This document shows, piece after piece, positions 21,323 through 32,117 of a stretch of DNA of 64,000 nt. The translations under genes and the position numbers were made by a program. The DNA is from Typha latifolia (Eukaryota > Streptophyta > Magnoliopsida > Poales > Typhaceae): positions 6,642,001 to 6,706,000 of the forward strand of contig CM034112.1 in assembly GCA_019914945.1 (NCBI GenBank), given 5' to 3'. Numbering within the stretch: the first letter of the stretch is position 1; each line of letters starts with the position of its first letter. Below the pieces are notes generated by a model. That model ran no database searches. It saw nothing but the letters and a program-made list of their open reading frames with translations, and was not told where the DNA came from.

Positions 21323-22590
21323 CGTGAAGATCTGACCATTCCTAGACTTTTGCCTAGGCTGAGAGGGTCCAGCCCCTCCAGTTCCCCTACCTCACATAGC
21401 AGCAGTTGAGGCCCCAGAAGGAGTAGCACCTGAAGATACCCTAGCGGCAGGGATGAAAGTGGAGGCGACCCGAGGACAATTACGATGCATATGACCCTGC
21501 TGTCCACACCCGAAGCATAAGAAAGGTTTGCGACACTCACGAAGCTGATGGCCAAACTTGCCACATCCATAAACAAGGCCGACTATGCCCTGATGATCCC
21601 CTAGCCATCCCACCTCCTCTACCACTAGATGATGGCCCAATCACACTAATCTGTGAAACTGCTTGGCTGAGTCCCCCAGATACTCGTGAATCTGATCGAT
21701 TTAAATGAACCAGCACTGTAACTCCCCCGATAAGGATGATAGGAAGGGCGACGTTGTGATTGAGAAGACGGTAAGCTCTGGCTAGCAAAAAGAGCTCTAG
21801 AACTCCTGCCTCACCCAGATTATGTCCCAGATCTCCGAGCATCCATAGCCCTCTTCTCCCGAATCACCCCCTCAAGTGCCATAGCCCTCTCTACTATATT
21901 AGCATAAGGAATGAGGCCTACTGCCTCCAAGCTCTGACGTATAGCATAATTCAGCCCATGTTTGAAACGTCGAGCTCTAGCTACTTCATTTGGAACTTGA
22001 TGGTGCACAAAATGGGCTAAAGCATTAAATTTGGCCTCATATTCTACCACCGTCATAGGACCCTGATGTAAATACAGAAATTCTTCTTCCTTCTTTTCTT
22101 TCCTCTAGGTTGGAAAATGCTTTTGATCAAAGTCATCAAGAAATAACTCCCAAGTGATGACTAAGTCCCCTATCCTTGATTTTATTAGTCTCTTTGTGGC
22201 TTTCTACCATTGTTCTACCTCACCTCTAAGCATAAAGGTAGGAAAGGCTACCTTTTGCTGATCATTACATCCTAGAGTATCCAACATTTTCTCTATGTCC
22301 AATAACCATCCACTGGCCACCAGTGGATCAACACCTCCATTGTAAATCGGGGGTTTAACTGAATAAACTTATTTAAGGTGATGCCCGCTGTAGGAGGTGG
22401 CTCAGAACTCTCTGCTGATATGCTAGCTCATCTACTTTGAAGGATTTCCTCAATAAGTCTTTCTTGACTGTCCAGGAGGCGCGAAATAGGATCATAACCC
22501 TCTATAGATGGAGGAACTTCTGGGGTTTCAGTAGGGGCCTCAACTGTGGAGATCACCCTAGACTATGAACCTCTGTAACGGGGCGGCATC
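21323..22590 (-). pseudogene. Tekay-type gag, broken
   Basis: Starts near MPPRYRGS (about 22588) with several stops. The open piece 22056-21820 reads MTVVEYEAKFNALAHFVHH and the C-terminal half of the Retrotrans_gag domain. The zinc knuckle is at about 21560-21480 (CGKFGHQLRECRKPFLC and CGQQGHMHRNC, in frame 21640-21392), giving one good CCHC and a second degenerate one. Nucleocapsid-type RNA binding is known for the family. Frameshifts separate the pieces. Confidence 0.85.
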
Positions 22591-22747
22591 TTTCTGTACA
22601 AATAATCAAATTCATCAACTGATTAGTGATCAAATAAACTTCTAAAATTTATCTCTTGCATAACCCTAAGATCACAATACTTCCCTAGACTCAAAGTGAC
22701 AATGTACAAAAAGCTCTTGATGATATGGCGGATACTTAATAAACCTA

Positions 22748-22760
22748 GGCTCTCATACCA
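22748..22760 (-). other. Primer binding site of the Tekay-type element
   Basis: TGGTATGAGAGCC on the minus strand, eight bases after the 5' LTR end; one mismatch from the initiator tRNA-Met consensus TGGTATCAGAGCC. Confidence 0.8.
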
Positions 22761-22768
22761 CTCTAAAA

Positions 22769-25455
22769 TATAACACTCAGACCCTAAACACGTGCGTGGC
22801 ACAAGCCCACATGGCATGTTCATAGCACCTGACCATTTGGTTAGTTACTGACAATCAAATAAACTTGTAGCAACATCATAATTTTATCCACAATAGCTAA
22901 ACTAAGAATAACTCAAGTATAACTGTCAACAGCATACAGATAACCCTACTTGGGCCCCACACAGGCCACAACACATCATCAAGAGCTTTTCACAACTACA
23001 TATACACAACGGTGGTATATACATAATTATACAAGTACAAAGTCATCTGTTAAAATATAAGACAAGGATACAAACACACTTTGGAGAATGTCCACTAATA
23101 TATCAGATAAGATAACTCATCTGGTATCTAACCACACTCTACTCCTCACTCACCGGCAAGACCTCTAAGGGAGTATCCTGTTCCTCTTGTTCACCTAAGT
23201 TTTTGGAAAGGAGAAAACAAAGAGAGTCATGAGCTAATGGCTCAGTGAATAGACCTTACCCCGAATCAGTGAAGCCAAACAGAGAATAAATCAAGTACTG
23301 GATAATATAAATCAGAAAGAGTATTATGTCATGAATGAGTATATGAATGTTCCTCAATAATACATAATTGAAAAGTAGATAACATGTCATAAATGATAGA
23401 AGTATATATAATCCTCGATAATGAATAAATAGATCTCCATGTCATACTATCATTATAACTCTCTCTCAAATATGACACATGATGCATGCCGACTATGTCA
23501 TGATGTCAAATGCAATGGTGTATAAATTATAATAATCACTCAATAATCAAGTGATATTCTCCGTATCATAATCAACACCGACATCTCGGTATACCATCAT
23601 CACATTAGACCACTGTGCACAGTCAACACCTGGTTCCCGGTCTCAACATTATGTCCGAAGGCTCAGAAAATACTCTGCGAATCGCAAGAGTATCTCAAAT
23701 ATAATCATACCCTGCCACCCGCTAGGGTATTGAAATCTATCCAGACCGGGCACCCACATAGTTGATATTAACCTCGTGAGGATAACATGCCACATATGCC
23801 CTAGCGAACGATATGTGTCCGATTGTCTGTGAGCAGAGACTCAACTGACCTCGGACATGGGCCACGAAATATCGCATATCAGCGACATAATCATCACTCC
23901 AGGCACCCCTAACCCTGGCGCCTACTCGGGTATCCTCACGCTTTCTATCAACTATCATATCAATCACATTTCATGCTTTCCTTCTAAATGACATATCATA
24001 TAAATCAAGTACTGGATAATGTCAGTCTTTCTATTAATTAAAATTAACCTGGCTAGAAAATAGTTTCTTATTGTAATCATGTACTCTTCATTCCTATATT
24101 TGTTTTGGTTATTTATTAACCATAAATATATTATTTAGTAGTGTATTAAAAACATAATTATCTGCCTATTATTCTCTTTGATAATTAAGAAAAATAAGAA
24201 TTAAGTTACTACAATTAATTACGCAGGAATATATGTATACAACCCTAATAATTATTATTACTTACCTAGGATTAATATAGTAATTTATGTTGCAGGTATT
24301 TTATTAAACATGATATAATTCAATTTATTTACTAACTATGGCGTAATTAGATTTAATTAATTTATATGAATTAAATACATTAGCTTAACTAAACTAATTA
24401 AATAATTAATAACAAAATCAATTATCATTAAAATAGTATCAATAATATGCATATATATATATATATATTATATACAGTGATGGGCTCAGCCCAGCACCTT
24501 GACCTAGCAGGTGCTGGGTCGAGCCTAGCATCTTGCAACGAGAGGAGAAAGAAGGGAAGGAGGAGGAGAAGAAGAAGAAGAGGAAGAAAAAGAGAAAGAA
24601 GAAAGAAGAAGGAAGAAGAAAAAGAAGAAGAAGGTTGGGCCGCATGGGATAGGTACGGTCGGCTGGTGGCCGGTCGGCGGCGGCCTCTCGCCGACGGCTC
24701 AAACCTCTGGCAATCCCGAGAGGAAGCCGACAAGGAGAGAAAGAAAGATAAAGAGAGGGAGAGAGAGAGAAAGAGAGAAAGAGAAGGAGGGAGGCTCACC
24801 GGCATTAGTGGAGGTGGCGGCGGAAGTGGCAGGCTGACGCAGTGGTGGCGGTAGTAGATAGATAGAGAGAGAGAGAGAGAGTGTTTGAGAGAGAGAAAGA
24901 GAGAAAAGTGAGAGAGAGACCGAAAGAAAAACAGAGAGAGAGAGAGAATTAAGAGGGAGAGAGACGGTGGGGAGGAAGGCCGCGGTAGGGCCCACCGCGC
25001 CAGCTGGCCCAGCCAGGTTGGGCCGCATGGGAGGGGTACGGCTGTTGGTGGCCACTCAGCGGCCGACCTCTCGCCCATGGCTCCAACCTCCGGCGATCCC
25101 GAGAGGAAGCCGACAAAGAGAGAAAGAAAGATAAAGAGAGGGAGAGAGAGAGAAAGAGAAGAAGGGAGGCTCACCGACATTAGTGGAGGTGGCGGCAAGC
25201 CGACGAAGTGGTGACGGTAGTAGAGAGAAAGAGAGTTTGAGAGAGAGAGAAAGAGAGAAAAGTGAGAGAGAGACCGAAAGAAAAACAAAGAGAGAGAAAG
25301 AGAGAGAATTAATAGGGAGGCAGGCCACGGCGGGGCCCACCGGGCTAGCACTTGGGGCGCGTGGCGCCCTCCCCAGCTGCCACTACATGGCACGAGGCTA
25401 TCGTGCCATGTAGTGAGTGAAGAAGTAGTTTTTTTTTTTTTTTTGGTTTGTTACA
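22769..25455 (-). repeat. 5' LTR of the Tekay-type element
   Basis: 2,687 bp. In plus coordinates it starts TATAACACTC (TG decayed to TA) and ends TTTGTTACA. The GA-rich block is duplicated: the segment with CTCACCGGCATTAGTGGAGG at 24790 recurs at 25170 with matching flanks, which accounts for about 370 bp of the excess over the 3' LTR. The region 23400-24000 is present here and absent from the 3' LTR. Confidence 0.9.
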
Positions 25456-26371
25456 CCCATAACTATGTGTAGGTGGTCCATGTGCTCTTCTCGGGTTCTG
25501 CTATAAACAAGAATATTGTCAAAGAAAACCAGAACATAACACCTCAGTAGGGGAGGAAACACATCTCTCATTAGCCCTTGAAACATCACTAGGGCATTGA
25601 TGAGGCTGAAAGGGCATTAGTAAGAACTCATAATGCTTGTCGTGAGTCCAAAAGGCTGTCTTGGATCTAGTGGTATCCTGTGCACAAATCTAATTTGGCG
25701 AAGATTGTTACACGCGCCAACTCATCTAGTCGCTCCTTGATGACAAGAATAGGGTACTGATCTTTTGTAGTGATCGAGTTGACGACACGATAGTCCACAC
25801 AAAATTGTTGCACAAGGACTGGTGAAGAGTAGGCGCTATGGCTCGGTTAGATGATACATTGATCTAGCATCTCACGCACTAGCCTTGTGATTGCCTCCTT
25901 TTGAGCATGAGGTTATCTGTAGTGCCGTACGCTGATTGGACCAACTCTTGTTGTGATCTCGATGTGGTGGTCACAAGCTCGAACCTAGGGCAGCCCTCTT
26001 GGTTTTTCAAATACTTGTGGGTGTTTGCAAGATAGAATTCAAATCATTCTTAATTTCATTACCCGGTGCTCTAGGTCCTTCTCAGGTCGAAACAAGCTGC
26101 ACCAACAAGCCGTGGCAGCTAGCCTGGGAAGTCATAGGGCCTGAAACTATGCTCTTGGGCTCGGTTTGATCCCTTGTAGTCGCACCTTCTTGCTTTTGGA
26201 TTTGAACTCAGTTCGCATTGCACCAAAATCTAATGTGATGGGGCTGAACACTTGAAGCCATTGGACTCCTAAGACCAGATCCACCCCTTTGAGAGCGAGG
26301 GGGTACAAATCAAGCTCAAATTCATACCCTAATAAAACCACCTTGACTCGCTCGCATTTTCCTTCAATCCT
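25456..26371 (-). pseudogene. Ty3/gypsy protease-RT remnant (right half of split element)
   Basis: Minus-strand pol of the older host element. The open piece from about 26371 reads YEFELDLYPLALKGVDLVLG and the protease C-terminus SPITLDFGAMRTEF. RT follows with stops, ending at 25456 with LRCYVLVFFDNILVYSRTRE (the F-x-D-D motif changed to F-x-D-N). It is in register with the piece at 15928 once the nested element and one CCCAT copy are left out. Confidence 0.85.
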
Positions 26372-26425
26372 CGATGTGATCCAGATCTGATCGGATCGAT
26401 TCACGGGGACATTGGGCTTAATTCA
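26372..26425 (+). repeat. Start of a type-B LTR fused to inverted protease
   Basis: Plus-strand GTGATCCAGATCTGATCGG and GGGGACATTGGGC match the first ~50 bp of LTR type B (compare 38217). It abuts a minus-strand protease on its left, so an old rearrangement joined them. No more of the LTR is present. Confidence 0.6.
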
Positions 26426-27480
26426 CAGTCGTTGTCTAGTGTGATAGGTTATGGGTTTATTATCCAAATTCTACACCGTCAACTAGGTGTATCAGATGAT
26501 CCATTGCTTTCAATCCCTTGACCTTTTCATCTATATTGGAAGCAATTCCATGGTACCTAGTTGCATTATAATTTCCAACCAAGAACATCATAGAAGAAGA
26601 TAAATGGCTTGCCCCTCACTCGAGCTATGGTCTTTATCACCCTATAAACAAAACAAATAATAAAGAATGTCATTTCTTTATTAGTTTAAGAAATAAATTA
26701 CATAATTACTTTATATAAAAGAAATGCAGTAAATTTCTACTTTGATGACATCATCCCGATCAGCTTCATCACCCAGCACCAGTTTATAAAGTGTGTTGTC
26801 ACATCCCTATCCACTCTTATCTTTTAAGGGTATTGTATGACCTGCGAAGCTCACGTAGATACCCCTGTCCACTTTTCAACAGATCCTTATTATAAAGAGA
26901 AATTTGCATCTAACACCCTATTTGTTTAACAAAATTATGGTTTACACCATATATTTTCACTATTTGCAAATCGAACCCTATAATTTAGCAAAAATGTGTT
27001 GAAAATAGTTTAAATTAGATTTGAATAAACACTGTGAGAATGTACTATTAAGTAGAAAATTTTTATTTCTAAAATAACTAAAATGCCCTAAGTATGACTT
27101 GGTTTAGGGTATTTTTGTAATTCTTCTAGTATAGTTAACTTAACTCATAGTTTAATTAAGTTTAACTAACAAATCTAATAGCAGGGTGTTTTCTACAAAT
27201 ATTTACTAAATTATAGAGTCAATTTATAAATAGTAAAAATATAGAATGTAAACCATAATTTTATTCAGGGTGTTATATGAAAATTTCCCTATTATAAAAT
27301 ACACCAGTTTTCTCTTTCAAATTATTCTCCATCTCTTTCAATGCATCCTTTGTAAAGTTCTTTGCATTGCACCTCCCTTTATCATATTGGTAACGCAATA
27401 AACTTAGTAGGATTGCATCTTGGTTGTTAGTCCAATTTTGGACCCTTTGAGAAATAATACCATTATTTTTGCTTGGCATT
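26426..27480 (-). pseudogene. Myb/SANT-like (LIMYB-type) protein pseudogene
   Basis: The first exon starts at ATG 27480 (MPSKNNG) and reads a Myb/SANT-like domain: QNWTNNQDAILLSLL, then KEKTGVFYN up to 27290. It is interrupted by a MITE and resumes at 26887 with GQGYLRELRRSYNTLK. A frameshift follows, then DNTLYKLVLGDEADRDD. A second exon-like stretch (26640-26450), behind an acceptor-like TTTATAG, reads RVRGKPFIFF and, after another shift, NATRYHGIASNIDEK, ending GVEF-stop. The order matches plant L10-interacting MYB domain proteins, known as antiviral transcription repressors and related to Harbinger-associated Myb proteins. MITE insertion and two shifts make a functional product unlikely. 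Family assignment is from memory of the domain pattern. Confidence 0.7.
26897..27289. mobile_element. Mutator-type MITE (393 bp)
   Basis: Flanked by the exact 9-bp duplication TATTATAAA (26888-26896 and 27290-27298), the length made by Mutator-like transposases. Ends are long inverted repeats of about 90 bp: GAGAAATTTGCATCTAACAC on the left against GGGAAATTTTCATATAACAC on the complement of the right. AT-rich and without coding capacity. It sits inside an exon of the Myb/SANT pseudogene. Confidence 0.9.
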
Positions 27481-27569
27481 ATGCCCCTAAAGAATGACAA
27501 TATAAACACAACTATATATTTTCCACAATATAAAAGTACAATGTAATGTAGCAGTTTACTATACAATCA

Positions 27570-28020
27570 CAAAGTAATATGATATAATCAGAAGATAGCT
27601 AATAGAAAATACAATCATCTAAAATCTTTCAGTAGATTTTAAACAACCTAACATATATTTCTACAAGGAAAGATCCATTCACATACCAAAGTGGTGATAT
27701 ATCAAAAAACTTCTTTCAAAAAAATTCATTTGATTATGATTAAAAAACCTATCAATCTGGTATGAGAAGCATGGATCATTTGACAATGAATGGCATGGGT
27801 GATCTCTTGTTTAGATCAAATTTGTAACAATGCTTGCTAATGAAACTCTGTCTACGGAATTAAAAAAATCCTAATCGGGTCATTTTGTCCAAATTAGGAA
27901 ATAGATCAAAATATTCAATACGTTCCTTATTCATTTGGATATTTAAATCTAAAAATTTTATTTGATCAGGAGTATTTATAAGTTAGGAACTGAGAAAAGA
28001 TAACTACCGATTTAAATGGC
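27570..28020. other. AT-rich stretch without recognisable feature
   Basis: No coding frame, repeat end or known motif seen. It probably contains 5' flanking DNA of the Myb/SANT pseudogene. Confidence 0.5.
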
Positions 28021-29280
28021 TTGTGGACTGACATTCTGAAAGCTCACTACTTCCCTAGCTCATCTTTTTACCTTTTTCTTGGTCCTGGCTTGCAATCCTC
28101 CAAGTTCGGGATCTAGTTAAACCTCATGTAATCTGGGAAGTTGGCTTGGGTGCAAATATTTCTATAACCAGGATACTTGGTTCGAGGCATTTCTCTCATA
28201 TTGTGCTTCCCTCTGGAGTCTCACATGTTACCCACCTAATCTCTCCAACAGACTTATGGAATTAGCAGTTAATCTTCTTAGTTTTTCTGCTGACAATCGC
28301 TACTTGCGTTATCAATTTACCATCGCCCGCCCCTTCCTCTGTTGACTGTTTGCTTTAGAAATTGACCTCCACCAGAGATGTTTCTCTACTCAGCCTGCTT
28401 CCACCTCCTCACTTCCTCTCAAATTTCTTTGGCGAGCTATTCGAAGACAATACATATTCTGGCTAGGACTCTTATTTTCATCTAGTGTTGCTCCTCACAA
28501 GCGCTACCAACTAAGGAAGCTCTCCTTGTGCGCTGGTTTGCTATAGAATAATCTTGCCATCACTGTCCAAGCTCCATGAAATCTATTATTTTTGTGCTTT
28601 TTGATTGTCCATTTGCACATGCGGTATGGTTTGGTATGGGATATCGCTGGCCTCCCATTTCCTCTCTCTCAGATTGGTTAATTGACATACATTCTAGCCA
28701 TGGTGTAGACCTATTCCCTCTTATCTTTGTCACTATGTGGTCTGTATGGAAGGAAAGAAACTAATGCCTACTCAGAAAGTTAGATTCTAGCCCAAAAATT
28801 ATAGTTTGCTCTATCAAGCTCATCATCTCATTATGGTCCATGACTCCTCTTCGGTGCAGATCACCATGCCGCCACTGTTTGCTCCAACTGAACCCACCTT
28901 ATTGGCACCAAGGATTGGATGCTAGTATTAAGCGTTTATCTACGATCAACATCCAGATTGTCCACTGACCAAGGAAGGAGAAGCTCAAGCCCTTCTTACT
29001 GCCTCAAACTGATTCAAGCTCACATTCCTTCAAACCGAGTGCTACTTTTTTCTGATTGCAAAATAGTGGTCGATTCTTTTTCCTGCCCTCCCTTTTACTA
29101 CTATTTTGTATATTAGCAGAGTAAATAATTCTTTTGCCCATATTCTTGCTTGTTCGGCCCTCTCCACCCACACTTCGCTACTCAAGTTGCGTGCATCCTG
29201 TAATACTTTTTGACTGAATGAATCCTATGACTACGATCTCTCTCTCAAAAAAGAAAAAAGAAAAGAAAAAAGAAAAAGGT
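28020..29280 (+). mobile_element. LINE (L1-type) 3' end fragment
   Basis: Plus strand, 5'-truncated. Broken frames give the C-terminal end of a non-LTR RT (SLWSLTCYP and the preceding W-E-V-G-L-G region), the zinc-binding region zf-RVT (LKFLWRAIRRQ, then FVLFDCPFAHAVWFGM and FVTMWSVWKERN in the open stretch 28576-28764), and an RNase H-like segment (ALKLIQAHIPSNRVLLFSDC near 28990-29080). It ends in an A-rich tail (29243-29280, AAAAAAG units), typical of target-primed reverse transcription. No clear target duplication was found. Confidence 0.8.
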
Positions 29281-30190
29281 AATGATGGGATTCCTCTCAA
29301 ATCTGAGTCAATCAATAACATATTGTTATTTGGATCTTTAATCTCAATCATGCTGAAGTGTAGGGAACTAACGGAGAGTGGATGCGTGAAGTGAAAATAA
29401 GCAAATATTGAACGAATTTATACCATGGAATCAATATACTTCTAGATATGTTTCGTACCTTTTCATAAATCAGAAATTATATAATAGATTTTTACAACAT
29501 GGAACATAATGAAGATTTAAAACAAATCAAGACCAAAGCCATCAAAATTTTCTACCTAATAATAAGCATAAGGATTTAAAACAAATTAAGAAAGAAAAGA
29601 ATAAAAAAACAAACAAATGAATTGTGTAGATTTAACATTTTAGATCGCAGATGGAGAGAAATTGACTATTAGGATAGAGGTGGAAAAAATATGGAAGAAG
29701 GGAAAGAGGGGTTAAGGTATAGAGAGGATATTTTGATCATTTTCTACTAATAGAAATCCCGGTAAAAAACGTGCATCACTCTATTGTACCTTTTACTTGT
29801 GATAAATTTTCCTCTTAACTTATGGAGTGACTTACTTTATACATGGTTTAACCAAATTATTTATAATGAGTGTTTGGTTACAACGTATTTAAGAACGATC
29901 TAATTCATGAATAAGTATTAAACCAAACACCACCTTAGTATAATTTTAGCATCAAGAATTCTGTCGTTTTATAAAGGCACTTAGATCATTCAGCAATCCA
30001 AATGGAGGGGCGCCTCTTATATTGCATATTACCAAGAAATAAATCAAACTCCCAATTATTTATTTGCTTCTCACTAATCACTAACAAAAATAGATAGGAA
30101 CCCACCACATCTTAACTATGTACAGTCCTGACCAGCCTACATATATTGATTTACCCGGTTCTAATATTTCCAGCTCTTTCTCGGATCCAG
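29281..30190. other. AT-rich intergenic region
   Basis: No coding frame or repeat end recognised. It is the 3' flank of the HIPP gene (minus strand). Confidence 0.5.
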
Positions 30191-30194
30191 CAAC

Positions 30195-30974
30195 TTAGCA
30201 AATAACGCATGAATTTGGGTTCTCCTCAACACTCTGGACATAGTAATGTGTGGACATATGATGATTGTAAGCCGTATATGCCTTCAGGAGCTCCTCAACC
30301 TGTGCATTTGCGTCCTTCTCTCCATGCTTCTTGGGCTCCTCCTTGGGCTCATCTTTCTTCTTCTCTTCCTTGGCAGGCCCAACCGAGAGTATCTCGACGT
30401 GCCAGAGTTTTCTCAGCTTTCCCACAATATCCACAGGGTCCACGGATCCGATAACAGTGAGCTTCTTGTCCTTCATGTCTACGGCGATGGAATCAATCCC
30501 TATTGTTTAAACATGAACAGATAATTAGCCACTATATCAAAGATAGTTCCAATAAGAACTGGTTACCAGTAACCAAGGGAATTGGCAAGATGAAAGTAAT
30601 TTTAAACAAGAGATCTGAAAAGGGGAGAAAGCTAGGTAGTCGGTACCTCGAAGGGTCGAGACTGCATTCATCGCCTTCTTCTTCTCCTTGTCGTCATGTA
30701 AATCCAGCTTCACCACAACCTTTTGTAGAAATCAAATAAAAGGAGAATAAATATACACCGAAAAAAATTATCGAGGAGTGAAATCTAAATCTGTGACCAG
30801 GCATCAAAATTCTTCCGAAATTAAGAACGAACAGTCCCAAGTACAACTAAAACCCCTTTGAAACCACTAATTTCGACAAGAGCAGGAATTAAGCAGATTA
30901 GTTTAAGATTAAGAAGAACAAATGGGTTTCAATAGATTACGTGTTATAAATCTTACCTTTTTGTCTCCGGACAT
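30195..30974 (-). CDS. Heavy-metal-associated isoprenylated plant protein (HIPP), three exons
   Basis: Exons on the minus strand: 30974-30957 (MSGDKK), 30719-30647 and 30499-30195, joined at GT-AG sites (donors GTAAGA and GTACCG; acceptors ACAAAAG and AACAATAG). Exact length is 396 nt, 131 residues, with no stops. An HMA fold covers residues 6-70 ([14 protein letters not shown], then [19 protein letters not shown]), followed by [14 protein letters not shown], a Lys/Glu-rich linker and a C-terminal CVIC isoprenylation (CaaX) box. The metal-binding C-x-x-C of classic HMA domains is replaced in LDLHDDKEK, so metal binding by that site is doubtful. Family members are membrane-attached via the lipid and act in metal handling or stress. 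It looks intact. No neighbour operates with it. Confidence 0.9.
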
Positions 30975-31103
30975 TGTCTATTTTGCACTGACAAAATATA
31001 AGGTAGAAGAAATATAGCGTATGAAAGAGGAGAGAAGAGCCTCCAAGAGCTGTGTACAAATAAAATTAACGATTTAAGTGGTGGTGGGGTGGGCATGGAA
31101 GCC

Positions 31104-31113
31104 ATATATATAA
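31104..31113 (-). promoter_or_regulatory. TATA box of the HIPP gene
   Basis: TTATATATAT on the minus strand, about 130 bp upstream of the ATG at 30974. Position and sequence fit a plant core promoter. Confidence 0.55.
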
Positions 31114-31129
31114 CAAAGCGAAGAAGTCA

Positions 31130-31660
31130 GGTATGTTTAGAGGCGCGTATTTGACGAGATCTTTCAGAAAAATAATATTGTATATAGAGGTATTAAGGAA
31201 GGTGCGGCGATGCTCGTAATCCTGGACGCTTCATTTCGTCTCTTCACCGTCGCACGCCAGAGTTGGTCAATAGCGAATAACAAATTTATTATTCTAAAGG
31301 ATATTGGCAGTTGGTGTTTATTTATTTGACACCCTCTTCCTTGCCAGAACTGAGGCATAGTAAAATAGGACTAGCAACCTATCCTTGAAGTTGCCTTGGA
31401 TAAGACAAAGCCAACGAGCTCACACATATAGTGAAGACAATCTTGAAATGTTTGTAGATGCTGAGGAACTTTGTGGTCCAGCAGCAAGTGATGCTATACT
31501 ACTTGGCATCAATAATCGCTGGGTAAGTGTATATTTATCCTAAGTATAACTAAATTTGGCAACATGATTTAAATTTGTTCTATAGAAAATGGAGAATCAC
31601 AGGTGTAACCCCAAACCCCCTTTTTGAGAACAAACAATGTTCTAAATAAAGAGTTCGTGG
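31130..31660. other. Unassigned stretch between the two HIPP promoters
   Basis: Plus frame near 31440-31525 reads MFVDAEELCGPAASDAILLG and ends at a donor-like GGGTAAGTG, which looks like a piece of an exon. I do not recognise the family and no matching exon is nearby. The rest shows nothing. Confidence 0.3.
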
Positions 31661-31663
31661 GTT

Positions 31664-31870
31664 TCTTACCTTTTTGTCTCCGGACATCGTCTCTTAAGTG
31701 CTCACAGAATCAAAGGTCAAGTAAATGCAGAGAACAAAACAGAAAAAGCAGGAGAATCTCCAAGTGTTGTATGCGAATTAATGAGAGTCTCAATTGGTGA
31801 TAGCAATGGAGACGATACTCATACATACATATAGTGTGTGCTCCGTTGACTGACGAAGTCTTCCAGAGAG
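31664..31870 (-). pseudogene. Second HIPP copy: promoter and exon 1 only
   Basis: 31687-31670 on the minus strand repeats the first HIPP exon exactly (18 nt, MSGDKK) together with the donor GTAAGA. Upstream sequence is distantly similar to that of the intact gene (the AGGAGA..CTCCAAG block; the GACGAAGTC block) and has its own TATA-like CTATATGTATG near 31830. Exons 2 and 3 are not found to the left before the intact gene's own promoter. It is the stub of a tandem paralogue. Confidence 0.7.
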
Positions 31871-32117
31871 ACTATTGCGTGGAGAGGAAGGTAGGTGAGA
31901 TGGTTGGTCTCCTTCTCCTGACCGCGTTCTTCTCATATGGTCTTCCCTCGCCCCCGCCGCCACTACCATTGGTCAACAACGAGATAATAGTTTTCTATAA
32001 GTCCCGACTCCATTGACGTCAGCCTTGTGTGAGAAGGGAATAGATTGAGAGCTTAATTAACAGGAAAATAAGAAATTGAAAGAATGGAATCAACTTAAAC
32101 ATTTTTAACCCGATGTG
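31870..32117. other. No recognisable feature
   Basis: A short open frame (31834-32016) overlaps GC-rich sequence but has no family signature. Nothing else seen before the solo LTR. Confidence 0.4.

Larger units (their letters stand above)
15929..25455 (-). mobile_element. Complete Tekay-type Ty3/gypsy retrotransposon
   Basis: Minus-oriented element of 9,527 bp flanked by the exact 5-bp target duplication CCCAT (15924-15928 and 25456-25460). It has a 5' LTR (22769-25455), primer site (22748-22760), gag, a protease-RT-RNase H-integrase-chromodomain pol, a polypurine tract (17895-17912) and a 3' LTR (15929-17894). The long LTRs, the [11 protein letters not shown] protease and the GRNFYKGGRK C-terminus fit the Tekay/Del chromovirus lineage. 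Stops in gag and pol make it inactive. It splits the RT of an older minus-strand element. Confidence 0.92.

Noticed and set aside
24428..25393. A 321-codon minus-strand frame
   Set aside because: It lies in the GA-rich part of the Tekay-type 5' LTR; its Ser/Leu runs come from the repeat, and the same applies to 17172-17860.
30209..30524. Plus-strand frames of 81 and 92 codons
   Set aside because: They overlap exon 3 of the HIPP gene on the opposite strand and show no family pattern.
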